Positions 37,601-48,930 of a DNA stretch of 64,000 bases are shown one piece after another (position 1 is the stretch's first letter; every line of letters starts with the position of its first letter). The DNA lies in contig JAPFBE010000002.1 in NCBI GenBank assembly GCA_034336665.1, forward strand, positions 76,387,405 to 76,451,404. The letters run 5' to 3'. Position numbers and translations under genes: made by a program. This stretch comes from Luscinia megarhynchos (lineage: Eukaryota; Chordata; Aves; Passeriformes; Turdidae). The notes beneath the pieces are model-generated. The model was given only the letters and a program-made list of their open reading frames with translations. It was not told the origin of the DNA and did not search any database.

Positions 37601-40600
37601 AGGCAGTTTTCAACAAGTTTGTGTGCAGCAGTCACTGCTGCCAATAAATGAGTTGTGATTCAGTACAGAACCCTCTGTACAGTAATATTAAAATTGAATA
37701 TTATATTGAAATCATGGACTCTGTGGTAACTGTAGGTAAGCAATTATTTATAATGACAGAACCATATTTATGGATTTACCTCATCCCACTGATATAAATC
37801 GTGTTATCTCACTTGCTCTCTCCTGTCTGAATCTTCTCAGAGAGTAAAAGAAACGTTCTGTATTTATGGAGAAATTATGTTTCTTACAATAATGGTATTG
37901 CAAATTTGTCTGGTAAGGCTCTTTTGAATATTTTGATTCACCCATAAGAAAAGCGTAACTAAATCTACAGACTGTTCATATTTTGATTTTTGTTGATATT
38001 ATTAACAAAGCCACATGTTATGGACAAATTCCACCATGTTTCTCAGGTCTTATGAAATGGTACCCACAGGAAGGTAAAAAATCTCTGTATCAAATATGAA
38101 TGAGTCATCAGGGTGTTGAAATTTTAGAGTACAGTGATGAGCCCAAAATAAAGAAATTAATAGAATTGAATGTAGACACTATTAAAAAAAATAAAAAATA
38201 TTTTTTTCTGTGGCTTTATTGTAAAAAAAAAACTAAACTTTGTATTTTCAAAAAGACTAGTATAGTATTTTCTTGATATCATTTGGTAACTGCTAAACCT
38301 TTCCAACATGGAACATTTGTGTGATGACTCCTGCAGTTCTAAATCACTGCTTTAGTTCTGCTAATAATCTGTTTTCTGAGAAAGGAAAGCAGTTTTAAGG
38401 AAAACTGTCTTACAAAACTAAGACTGGAATTTTCCATCTCTACCCTGTCATAGATGAGTGTTAAACTCATAGGAATCAGAGAAAAAGTTCCTTTTTTGTT
38501 TGTTGCCACCAAGGTTGCTGATATATTGCTGAGGATCTCCTCATGATATCAAAGTTTTTCTCTGGGTGTCGTGTGTTACTTTTGTAGAACTATGTGGGCA
38601 CAAAAGCATGAATCATGCTGACTTGGGGTCATCATTTGCCAAATGGAGCTAGACTTTGCCAGGAATTGTTGATTGGTTCTTGGAGTTATTGCTGTGTGAA
38701 TAAAGCTGAGGTATTCATAGGCTGACTGACTAATGGGGAATATGCACTGTCAAATAAAAGATATTTGATGACAGCTGCACGCAGAGTTGCGTGAATAATC
38801 ATATTTTTTTGGTTCTGAGGCCAGCCAAAATAATTTGTTTGAAAAATGCTGAAGTGGAACAGTAAAAGAAAAATTGAAAATATCTTTTCCCTGACCAAAA
38901 GTGATTTCCATAGGAAACAAATCTGTGATTTGTTTGAAACCCATTATTCCTCCTCCTTTTTGTTTTTCAGAACATTGATTTGCTGATAGATAAAAAAGTT
39001 CTGCCTAGCAACTTTCAATGCCAATACAGCTAGAAAAGCCTTTATTTATTCAGAACATTAACTAACCACACAGTAATAATAGATACTGCTAGATACAGCT
39101 CTTTTAGAGTTGGTGAAGAATTCAGATTTTAGAGCCAAGTTACTGAGGGTCTTTTGCTAGCTCAGTGTTTATATACAATAGATTCTTCAGCAGCAGTCCC
39201 TGGATTCCTCTCTAATGAAATGTACATTCAACTAGCTGTTCAATACAGAGGCTGGTTTTGCTGGCACAGAAGATCTGTTTAGCTACCACATGAAAGTACA
39301 TTCACTAAAACTTTTATATTTACAATAAATTGACTGAAAATAATTCACACATTTATCTCTCACAGACTCCTTTGAGGCAAATATGGAGCCCACAGAGGAT
39401 CACCTACAATGATCAACTGCTTGAACAATGCAGCTTGCCTGTCCTCAAGAGGCTCTGATGAGGTTCTGTTTTATGTAGGCTGACCTATTCCCTATCTTGA
39501 TGACCTCTTCTTCCCATGTGGACTGTATGAATCTTCACTTTCTCATACATCAATTCTTTTCAGCACATTTTCAATTTTATTATCCCTGGTTATAGTATCT
39601 TGCTGCCTAAATCCAAGCCACCTCTACTTCTGTCTCCAACTCTCTAATTCTCATCTTCAGCCATGGAATTTAATTTCTCACTCTTCCTCTCAAACACTGA
39701 GTTCCTTCCTCTTTTCTGACTTTTCCCTTAAAACCTCTGTTTTTGTGGTTCATGACACATTCTGGCCAGAATATTGCTATATTTTATTTCAATTATGTTC
39801 CATCAAACTAAGTGGCACTCAAGAAATATAGTTTGCAAGAAGATGAAAATACCTTTTCAGCTTTTAGTAAAAATGCACCCAAAGTCAATTAAATTCCCCT
39901 TTATTCTTAAGTGCTCAGAATATTTAGAAAATGTAGAAGTCATAATACTAGTGTGTGTTCATATTCTTAACTTTAATTCCCTTTGTTATTTAAGTTTCTT
40001 TCCGAACATGAAGTTGAAAATGTAAAGAAACATGAACTAGTTTTCTTGAGATGGTTTTCAGATTTTTTTTAACACTCAGTCAGAGTTTAAAAGCCCATTG
40101 AAGGTCAAGCATGCACATTTTTATGTCATAGAAGAGCCTACTTAACATTTAAATTCTGTTCTTTAATTTCTTTTTTCATCTATCACATTAACAATGCCAT
40201 CTAAAATAAAGCCCTGTCTTTGGGTACCACAATACATTTTATAAAATGGATATTTTATCAATAAATTTTCTAAAAACAGAAGCAAATTTCTGTAACATGC
40301 ATTAAGAGGATTTTCATGGGCTGAAGTTCACACAGATGCTGCTGTGGAAACAGTGGCACATGATGGCTCCATGTGCACAAATTACTCCATCGTATGAGAC
40401 AGCACTCCACTCCTTCATGGCCAATCTCTTGCCAGTGCAGCATTTAGGTGAACTCCATCTGTTTTCAAAATCTGTGGTTACTTTTATTTACAAGCAGCCA
40501 GCAAAATATCTGCAAGATATTTATACCACAATGTGCTTTGGAGTTTTATGCAGCCTGGCCTCTCTAAACCAACCCTTGTGCCACTTTCAAGACCTAGAAT

Positions 40601-41612
40601 TACTTCAGCTGATACAAGATACCTCCAGATAAGCATCATCCTGGACAGTTAAAAAAGTAGCAACTAATGCTGATACCACTCCTCCAAAAACAAATTGACC
40701 AGAATAGAGTTTTATTAGTGGTGGAAAAAGTCACTCTTTTGCCTCCACAGAACCCACCAATGAGCAACAAGCAAATAAATTTTTAGCATTTGGGATCAAA
40801 TGTGATGTTAATGCATGCATACTGTGTATGCACGTTTAACTAAGATCTAACACACAAGTGTTCAAGCTCTGCAGGACCTAGATGAGAGCATCTAGGGTCT
40901 TAATTCCTTTATTTCAGGAAGCAGGAAAGAGCAATAACCTTAATTATTTTAATTAATATTAATTAACAAAAATATTCTAAATTGTAAGAATATACTGCAA
41001 ACCCCATTACAAACAATTTTACAGAAATGTCAGCACAGGTCTCCCTAATTCATCCTTTGCTTCTATGTCATTATCTCTTCCTCATCTTGTTCTCTATGAG
41101 CTCCTATTTAGGAGCATTTAGTAGGATAACTGACCTTCCATTTAGGTTAAGGGAAATGAGGAAATAAGAGACAAATAAGCAAGCTCCACAGACAAAGCAG
41201 TTTTTTTGTCACTCATTCTGACAGCAGATGTCTTGAGCCAGTCTGCCCTAAATAGGAGGAAGGATAAGATCCCTCCATGTTAAGAGATAGAAAAGGAGCA
41301 GAGAACAACATGAACATCTCACATATATAATGTAAAATACTATAAAAATTTATGTCTGTCAAGTTGTCCTGCCATAGAGAAGTATCCAACAGTATAGAAT
41401 GAAATGTTCAATGTGCAACCTGCAAATCTGAAATAGCTTCAGATGGGAAAACCAGAGGCTGTTGGGTGAGAAGAAATGGAAAGATGCATATAGGTTATTT
41501 TAAAGTATATAAAATTATCATGGAGATGTATATTCAAATGGTGCAATATATACATCACTTCTTTTTCAGAAAGATCTTGTGGTAAAAAAGGAGCTTCATC
41601 TATACCACTAGG

Positions 41613-41634
41613 TCTCTAATCTTGAGATTAGAGA
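41613..41634. repeat. 22-bp palindrome, two central bases unpaired
   Basis: tctctaatct-tg-agattagaga: ten-base arms that are exact reverse complements. This could be a protein-binding dyad or a cruciform-prone site; there is no supporting context. Confidence 0.8.
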
Positions 41635-42689
41635 GTGCCCTGATTTTTGTCACAACAAACTTGCTTAATCATAGGAAGCATATGCAGACATTGGATGCTA
41701 AACCAGGAAGATTCGACTGACAAAATGTTACTGTGCATTAAGAGATTAGAATTTAGGAGACTAAAGTCCAATTCCTAACCTGCTAAATTAAAAAAGTTAT
41801 TCTATGAAGTCAGAAGGACTACAGGTCAAAAATATGTACTAGGCTCAGCAATCATTCAAATGCAAGGTTTAAATCATACATAATTTTCCTTCTATCCTTC
41901 TAGGAATGGTTTCCATAGCAAACTTAATAGACATTTTGGATGTAGCTTGACACTTATCAGCAAGTAATGTTATGAAGTTAAAAAATGAAAGTCTGAAGTG
42001 GAATGGTTGAAACTTAAGCTGATTTGGCCTTTAAAGGGAAATGAAAGCATGTAAAGCAGAACAAAAAGAAGTGCTATGAAGAATTTGTACTTAATTGTTG
42101 ATGGAACAGGGAGTAAAGACAGTTAATTATCTTCTAAATCTAAGTCCAAAATTGAATTAATATTTTCCTAAGTTGTCTGTGAGAAATTTTAGTGCACAGT
42201 AGACAGACATCATCATAGCAAACATTGCTCTGAGACAGGAGCTTCTTTTCTGGATTAGTGAGGGAATTGCCAGTCCACGTTACACAAAATTTTAATTTGT
42301 CAAATAGGCCTCACCTCCATATATCCTGATGAACAAGAATGTGATGCTTATGTTCAAGAAACAGGAAGATGTATTCCAAATAAACTGCAGGCTCATATCT
42401 CTGCTGATAGTAATAAAAAAAGTCTTTGAAACATGCTTTAGAGATGGTAATAAAGCTATAGATTTAAAAGAATAAAGTGATAGGTTGAACCACACCTTTT
42501 TTGAAAGTTGTGTATGATCTTTTCGAGATTTCTGCTCTTATGAACTGCTGGCTTTTCCTGTTTTTAAAGAATAATGATACTTCAGGGAAGTTTTTGATAT
42601 GATACTGCCTCAGAATTCACTTATTCTAAAGCAGACAGATAAGGCAGACAAGAAATTGGTTCATGTGAAGAAAAACTCTTGCTTACATT

Positions 42690-43250
42690 GAAAGAGGAAT
42701 TATCAGGTTGAAGGAAGACTACTAAAGGGAGTTCCTCAGAGATCAGCCTTGATACTAGATTGAGCTAATATCATCATGTATTATTTTTGTCAGATACAAA
42801 AATATTTTAGCACTATTTTATGATGACACAAAGTTATTGGACTTTTTCAAAGTAAAGGGTAGTTGGAGAAGACACAAAAGAGTTAGATGACCTTGAAAGC
42901 TGGAGCAATGGTAATGGGATAAAGTACAGTAGTGCAAAGTGCAAAGTCATGCACTTGCAGACTAATGAAAAAAGATTCCTCTATGAATTGGAGGATTATC
43001 AGTGGAAAATAACAAAGGAATAAAAAATGTAACTGAGTTAATACAGAACAGAGAGAATATAGGCCATTATACAATGTATCTCTGAAAAAAAAAAATGAAC
43101 ATCCTAATCTCAGGAAATAGAGTTTGAGGCATTTCTGAGAGATAAGGAAAACTCTGCCTAGAATATCATGTGTAAATAAATCACTCATGTTCAAGAAAGC
43201 ACAATTTCAACTGCTTTAAAAAGGGGGAGATCTGTAGGTAGATAGCAAAC
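42690..43250 (+). mobile_element. Old CR1-type LINE fragment, reverse-transcriptase part
   Basis: The plus-strand translation gives, in family order, GVPQRSAL (42729 on; CR1 relatives have G(V/I)PQGSVLGP), then FYDDTKLL (YDD at 42819-42827, matching the FADDTKL catalytic block), then LDDLESWSNGNGIKYS and KCKVMHLQTNEKRFLYEL (from about 42885). The blocks are in different frames and separated by stops, so the copy is dead and clearly older than the one at 12155. The downstream part to about 43480 may be its decayed C-terminal and 3' region, but I could not align it by eye. Opposite orientation to the other CR1 fragments in this window. Both catalytic aspartates of the DD motif are still readable; the preceding alanine is replaced by tyrosine. 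Confidence 0.75.
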
Positions 43251-43786
43251 CTATCTTATATGACCAAAAGAATTTAAGTTCACTTTAGTAAGTGAAAGGT
43301 AAAAAGGAATGTAATTTATGTCCAGGAACATGAGATGTGCATAAGATACTCAATATTTGATGGAAGCCTAAAATTAGAGCCATCAAAGGAATGACCTTCT
43401 AAAATATTCTTACAGTATAAGAAAACTTTATTAGCTTAAAAATGCTGCATACACATAAGTGATTGAAAAGTCTTCATGTCATAGAGATATTTCATATCAT
43501 AGGGATACTTACAAGACCAGGGGACTGGATGCAGTGAGCAGTACTGGGTTTTGTGTTGGTTGTGTATCAATGAAAGAATTGAAAATCATCTACTTATGTA
43601 AAGCTGATTTTGAAAGAAACTGGAGTTGCTGAAATCCTGCACAGACAGACCACTTGTAGATTTATATGAAAGGAATATGCCTTTAAATTTACTGGAAGTT
43701 TCTTACCTTCCAGTATAAAATCAATAGGTCTTGATTACTTACTCCAGTTCTCTGTGCAGGAGTGTTTTAAGTTTCTGAGAGTATGA
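43251..43786. other. Non-coding, perhaps more decayed CR1
   Basis: Follows the CR1 fragment in the right place for its 3' part but is too diverged to call. Includes the inverted repeat tactggaag/cttccagta (43690-43715). Confidence 0.35.
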
Positions 43787-43905
43787 TATCATAGAGTCAT
43801 AAATGCACAGGACCAGTCGGGTTGTAAGGGATGTGTAAAGATCATCCAGCTCAATGCCTTTGCCATTGGCAGGGATGCTTTCTCACTAGATCAAACTTCA
43901 CAAAG
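43787..43905 (-). mobile_element. CR1 LINE 3' end, short fragment
   Basis: The plus strand reads atcatagagtcataaatgca, then 'gttgtaaggg', 'aaagatcatccagctcaa', 'ccattggcagggatgctttctcactagatcaaa'. This is the reverse complement of the CR1 3' end: terminal atcatagaatcat repeat, 'gttggaagggacc', 'aaagatcatctagtccaa', 'gccatgggcagggacacctcccactagaccagg'. The copy is cut at about 120 bases, a severe 5' truncation. No coding capacity. Confidence 0.8.
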
Positions 43906-46900
43906 TTTACTACTTCATTTCAATAGAGTCATTCTAATAAGAGAAAGATCACAAGAGATCAATATCATTTTCTGAGGAGCAGAAAATGTGACCAAATTGA
44001 AGAATTTAATTTACCTGTTCCAGAAAACAGAATGTTGGCTACTTTTCATGACATACAGAAAGAAGGAAGGAAATATCTGTTCTCCACTTTCCATGTTGGA
44101 TACTTATGATGATGTAATTTAAAGTATTTCTTACCAGAGTTTAAAATGTAATTTCTAATGGTAAAAGTAGTTGAATATTGGAAGTAATTAACCTGGAGTT
44201 TTGGCAGAATCACCATTACTGGTACATCTTTAAGAAGAGGAGCAATACCAACATCAGTCATAAGCAACACAGCTATAAAAAAGTCCTGGGTTTAGATCAG
44301 GAAGTGGAAGGAAGCACAGACCTGAGCTATTATGACTCGTCAGAACCAACATTACTGTCTTTACCTCTACTTTCAGACTTTGAGATATATCTTTTAAAAA
44401 ACATTTTAATGTTGGTGTTTTGCAGAGTAGAAATTCCCAAATAAGATTAAAAGAGATTTTCTGAAAACTGATAGTTTTCCATTGTGAAACATGATAAGAA
44501 CCAAACTTCAGATTTAAAAATTGGAAGCTTATTATATAATTTTATTTTATATAAAATTATTTTGTACAGTTGGATGATACAATTTTAAATGGAAAATATT
44601 AAATTTAGAAAATGATCACAAAGAGACAGCAACAGCAAGCTGTCCCTGTTCATTGAAATTGCCCATGTCATGTAATCTCACTATTTCCTGTCCTTCCTTC
44701 ATAAAGTTATTGTTAAAGTTTTTCACTTATATTCCAAATGTGGAAAACTTATATGAAAGGTACAAATACTGAAGAGGTAATTACACGAGCTTCAAGTTGT
44801 TTACAGAGACATTAATACATAAATTATTACTGGAATAATAGTAGTTGCCTGTATTTCCTTTCAAGGCTCTCAGAATAAACACTGCATACATTAATTATTT
44901 TGTCTCTAGAGATAATTTTCATCTTGCTTAACAAGAATTTAAAATATTTTGTTAATATTCAATGTAATCCTGCTTTGTACTACAATTATCCAAACTTTTT
45001 TTTAAAAAAAAACCATAAAAGCTGATTAATTAAAGGCAGCAATTATCAATGCACATGACACTTGTTAGATTTTCAGCCACAGTTTATTTTGTCTCTGAAA
45101 GTGTATGAGAAAAACAAATCCTTCAATTAGTCAATCAATGCACTTACTCAATTTTCCCTGAACTTTACCAGAAGAATAAAATGCAATCAGAAGTTACAGT
45201 ATGTGTCTGATGGACTCAACCTAGATTAAATCATTGTTTCTTATTAATTTCTATGATGCTTCATACCTGAAATATATAATGTGGCATCTTTGGTTCATTA
45301 TTCTTTATTATTCTAGTCCTCTGACTCCAGGCAGTAACATCCATTTTCATATCTCTAAGAGGCTAATTTGTCCATGTGTGCTTTTGGCAAAATACTCCTA
45401 AACAGATGAACACATTTTTGAAAGTGAGTTGTTAATTGACATTGTGTAACTGGAGATATGGCTTATAGGGTAAAAAGTCTGAAATGGCTTGTCTATTTGA
45501 TATGTTAAGATCAAACTGCACCAAAAGTGCTTATAGCTAATTAAAGTGAAGTAGCACTTTTCCATTACAGAGATTTCTCTATTTCTCTCAATTTATTTTT
45601 TTTAAGTTCAGTGCATTGAAATGAATAGAAAGACTTCCATTGTTAGGAGGAAGATTGTTCACAGCCTTGTCAATAGATACAATCTTTTTCTTTCTCTTTC
45701 ATCTTTTGAAGTGTCAGTCCATGCAGACTATTTAGCTAGAATATTTTGCTTTTCGACATTTAATATTTCTATGTTTTTATTCTTCTTTGAATTTTTCTTT
45801 CACTTCTTGAATTCAAAGCTTCATTCATGTTATAAAAATGAGCATTGGACTGCATCACATGTATTTTTTTACTTCCAGTCCAGTTTTCTAGATCTGTTTT
45901 ATTTGGCTCCCAGTTCCAAGTCCTACCTGCCTTCATATCTTCTTTTTTTCTTTTTTTTTAATCGAGGTTCTCTAACAGTCCAAAATAAACTGCAAAAAAA
46001 TCCCCATGGTTGAAATATTTCTTTCTTTTTTTTTTTTTTTGAAACGTACTCTGCTTACCTGATGCTTAATACTTTGATGCTTATAGGGATTTGAAGAGCC
46101 AGCCATTAGTGCCATAGTGTAACACTAAATTGGAAGCTTGTTTTCTGTGAATGAAATTCATGTCAAGGGGTGAGCATCTCCAGAAAAAATCATAAGCAAA
46201 AGAAAATTTTCTGAAGCCCTCACAAAGCAGGTGATGGGATAGGCAAGCCCTTACACAGCTTCTTTTCTTTGGCATAAATCTCCTTTTTATTTACACAAAG
46301 TTCTATAAATAATGTTTTTACTTTACCTTCAGCATAGATGTATTGATATAAATAATTACAACTATGTCTATTTCAGTGTCAGTGTAAAAGACAAATATGC
46401 ATCACAAAATTCCCTAAGATGTAGCAAGGACAAATCATTTAACCTGTGATAACCTGTAAAATGCAGGTTTTTTTGATGCAGATTATGACTAGAGTATAAA
46501 GTAACTGTTTGTGTAGCACTCCTAGTCGTAGTTTACCAAAGAATTTCCAGTGTAAATTGTTCTAAATTCAATAGTTAAAATTTTTCAGTGAATAAATTAC
46601 AAGGTCATAATGCTGTTATCATATTTTATCGGGGTTTTTTCATGCTTTCAGCCTCATTTCAATAAATTATTACATTTACAACCTGCCTTCAAGATATCTC
46701 TTTGAGTCAAACCTTACCATGTGGCAGATGATGCGTGATGGAAACCTGTCTGGAGGTTTAGTTCAGTCAATCATGGAGCTGATGCAGAATGTGGGGTATT
46801 TTCTTAGCAACTAGTGTCGTACACTGCCCTCATATGCACAGGTGCTCTGTAATTTGAACAGAAAATCAGCAGGTTGATCTGTACAATTCAGGACATTGTT

Positions 46901-46989
46901 TTTAACTTCAGTCATTCTAGTCATTCCCATACGGAAGATAAGGATGGTACTGTCAACTCTTGTTTTTCTCTGGGAAGGTGATCTGAGTC
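43906..46989. other. Non-coding DNA, no gene seen
   Basis: AT-rich, with a 10-bp inverted repeat (44536-44560, ataattttat/ataaaattat), T-runs near 45945 and 46028-46040, and a Phe-rich frame at 45621-46013 that reflects T-richness rather than a gene. A frame at 44178-44444 looks mildly protein-like but has no known motif or splice support. Confidence 0.5.
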
Positions 46990-47705
46990 ATGAATTAACC
47001 ACAGAATCATGGCACTTGGCCTTGATGAACTCCATAAGGTTCACACAGTCCCACCTCTCAAGCCTGTCAAGGTTTCTCTGGCTGCATCCCTTCCCTGTGC
47101 TATAAACAACACCACACAGCTTGGTGTCAAATTAAAACTGGCTGAGGATGAGCTCAGTCCCACTGTCCATGTTGATGACCAATATGTAAAAAAGCATCTT
47201 TCCCAACACTGGTCCCTGAGGAATGCCACTTGTCACTGATCTCCATTTGGGCATCAGGTGTGAACATCCAGCCCATTCCCATCAAGCCTATCAAGTCTGT
47301 GTCTCTCTAGTTTAGAAGCAAAAATATAATTTGGGACATACTCAAATACCTTACACAACTCCAGGTAGATAATGTTAGTCACTTTTCCCAGATTCATCAC
47401 TTCTGTAATCATGTCAGAAAAGGCCCCTGATTTTGTCAGGCATAATTGTCCCTTAGTGCAGCTGTGTTGGCTGTCATAAATCATCTTATTTTCCATGAGC
47501 CTTAGCATAGCTTCCAGGAAGATCCCATTCATGATCTTGTTAGGCACCAAGATGAGACTGATATGGTGGATAATGGCTTAGCCACCTCTTCTGCCAGCTC
47601 TCTCTGGACCTGTGGATGAATCCCATTAGGTGCCCATTCAGGTTCCTTAGGTCATCTCCTTCTGCCATAGGTCCAAAATTAAAAAAGTGGAGTTCAGTCT
47701 TACTA
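46990..47705 (-). mobile_element. CR1 LINE fragment, reverse-transcriptase core
   Basis: A 98-codon minus-strand frame (47254-47550) reads VPNKIMNGIFLEAMLRLMEN, then SQHSCTKGQLCLT, then IIYLELCKVFEYVP and SKLERHRLDRLDGNGLD. CR1 relatives carry VPGKVMEQI, SQHGFTKGKSCLT, VIYLDLCKAFDTVPH and SKLERHGFDG in the same order, so this is the fingers-palm region of the enzyme. The first catalytic aspartate (YLD) is replaced by Glu (YLE), and the flanking parts need other frames: the 3'-side part (47041-47229) encodes a decayed SGIPQGSVLGP...KFADDTKLCG region. The join from 'gatgagactga' to 'tatggtggataatggcttagcc' around 47556-47582 lacks a block present in relatives, an internal deletion. The element's own 3' end is absent, and the segment stops at about 46990 beside 'aaccacagaatcat'. 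Confidence 0.88.
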
Positions 47706-48793
47706 AGCCAAGTTGACACTTGTGCTAATGTTTGCCACAGGATATCCAATCAGCTCAGAGCAAGATCTGCATGCCCTTAGACTGTTATTCACTAGATTTC
47801 AGCACTATAATATTACCTGTGGGGTGACAGGTTCATTGGCAATTAGCCATTTCAGCCACAATTTTTTTTTTATTTTTGTTTTTTATTAATCACAAAGCTG
47901 TACAGTGGAAACATGGGTTTGCTGAAGGAAAGGGAGTGTTACTGACCCTTCCTGTGGAAGGCAAATTTCTGGTTCTCTCTGCATTAGTACCTGAAGCAAA
48001 GTTCATTTTATATTTCAAGGCTGGCAGTTGCTGTGTTAAATGTGTAAGGTCTTTCACAATATCTTTAGGCTTGTTAAAAACAAGACTGCATTGTTAATCC
48101 AGAACTGAAATCATGTCTTGAACTGACTAGGGCTCTGACTGTGACTTACTTACATGAAAAATTCCTGCACAGGAAGCACATTCCTCCATAGCAGGGATGA
48201 AGTGTATAGGACACAATTTGGAAAATCCATATTACCTTCCTGTTTTATATGATTCCCCCGAAAATGTTATCAGTCTCCACTAACTATAAAGTCTTAAGGA
48301 GACTTGACTGGAGCAGCTGAATACTGTTTTGTGAGCAACCTTCTAGTTCCATCTATGCACATCTTCAGAAGGGCAGACCTGCTGGAGCAGGGAATACCAA
48401 CCCGTGCTAAAGCTGAGCAGCCAAACCAGCACAAGAATAAGCCCAGACTCCCTGGGCCACAGTCAGATCAGAGCCTGACACTCACATGGATGCACAGTCA
48501 GAGCTGGTTGGTGCCTAGCTGGGGATGTGTGAGGGTGGCTGAATTCCAGGGCTGTCTGCCCATGATTCTATATAGCCATGCCCTTTTGCATGTCAGAAGA
48601 GTCTTCTCACAATGCCTTCCATGGCAGGAACTTCATCACACTGTCAAATACAATTAACAAGAGATGGGGAAGGTGGATACTGAGCATATCCTGATAATTG
48701 CTTTATCTTCAGAAACTGTGTGAAGACAAAGGAGAAAAGAAAGGACTACTTGTTTGAATGATGTTCATGCTTGCATCTGGTCTAAAATGTGTC
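47706..48793. other. Non-coding spacer between CR1 fragments
   Basis: Unrecognised. A T-run lies near 47862-47880. A 117-codon frame at 48304-48657 lies in a slightly GC-richer patch with no known motif. Confidence 0.45.
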
Positions 48794-48930
48794 ACTAAAA
48801 CGCAGAATGGGCCAGGTTGGAAGGGACCACAGTCATCATCTGGTCCTACCTTCCTGCTCAAGCAGCACAGAGCATAGGACTGTGTCCAGACACATATGAA
48901 TATTGACACTGAGAGACTCTACAACCTCAT
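48794..48930 (-). mobile_element. CR1 LINE 3' end, short fragment
   Basis: The plus strand reads cgcagaatgggccaggttgg, then aagggaccacagtcatcatc, tggtcctaccttcctgctca, agcagcacagagcataggac, tgtgtccagacacatatgaa and a trailing tattgacactgagagactctacaacctc. It is the reverse complement of the last about 150 bases of a CR1 copy, whose consensus-like text is 'agaatgggttgggttggaag...tcatctggtccaacctccctgctcaagcaggg...gtgtccagacggttcttgaatatctccagtgagggagactccacaacctc'. Severely 5'-truncated; non-coding. Confidence 0.85.

Larger units (their letters stand above)
33551..42689. other. Non-coding DNA, no gene seen
   Basis: Contains a G/T-rich tract (34430-34500) and several short inverted repeats listed separately (34619-34644, 40816-40832, 41613-41634). 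A pyrimidine-rich segment at 39400-39760 of unknown origin is also present. Frames reach 127 codons (34514-34897) but show no known motif and AT-driven composition. Confidence 0.5.

Noticed and set aside
44178..44444. Protein-like 88-codon frame with acidic/Ser/Leu segment
   Set aside because: No family recognised and no clear acceptor/donor pair around it; too weak to list as a gene.
45621..46013. 130-codon frame rich in Phe, Ser and Leu
   Set aside because: Composition follows T-rich DNA, no signal for splicing or known domain; might mimic a membrane protein but without support.
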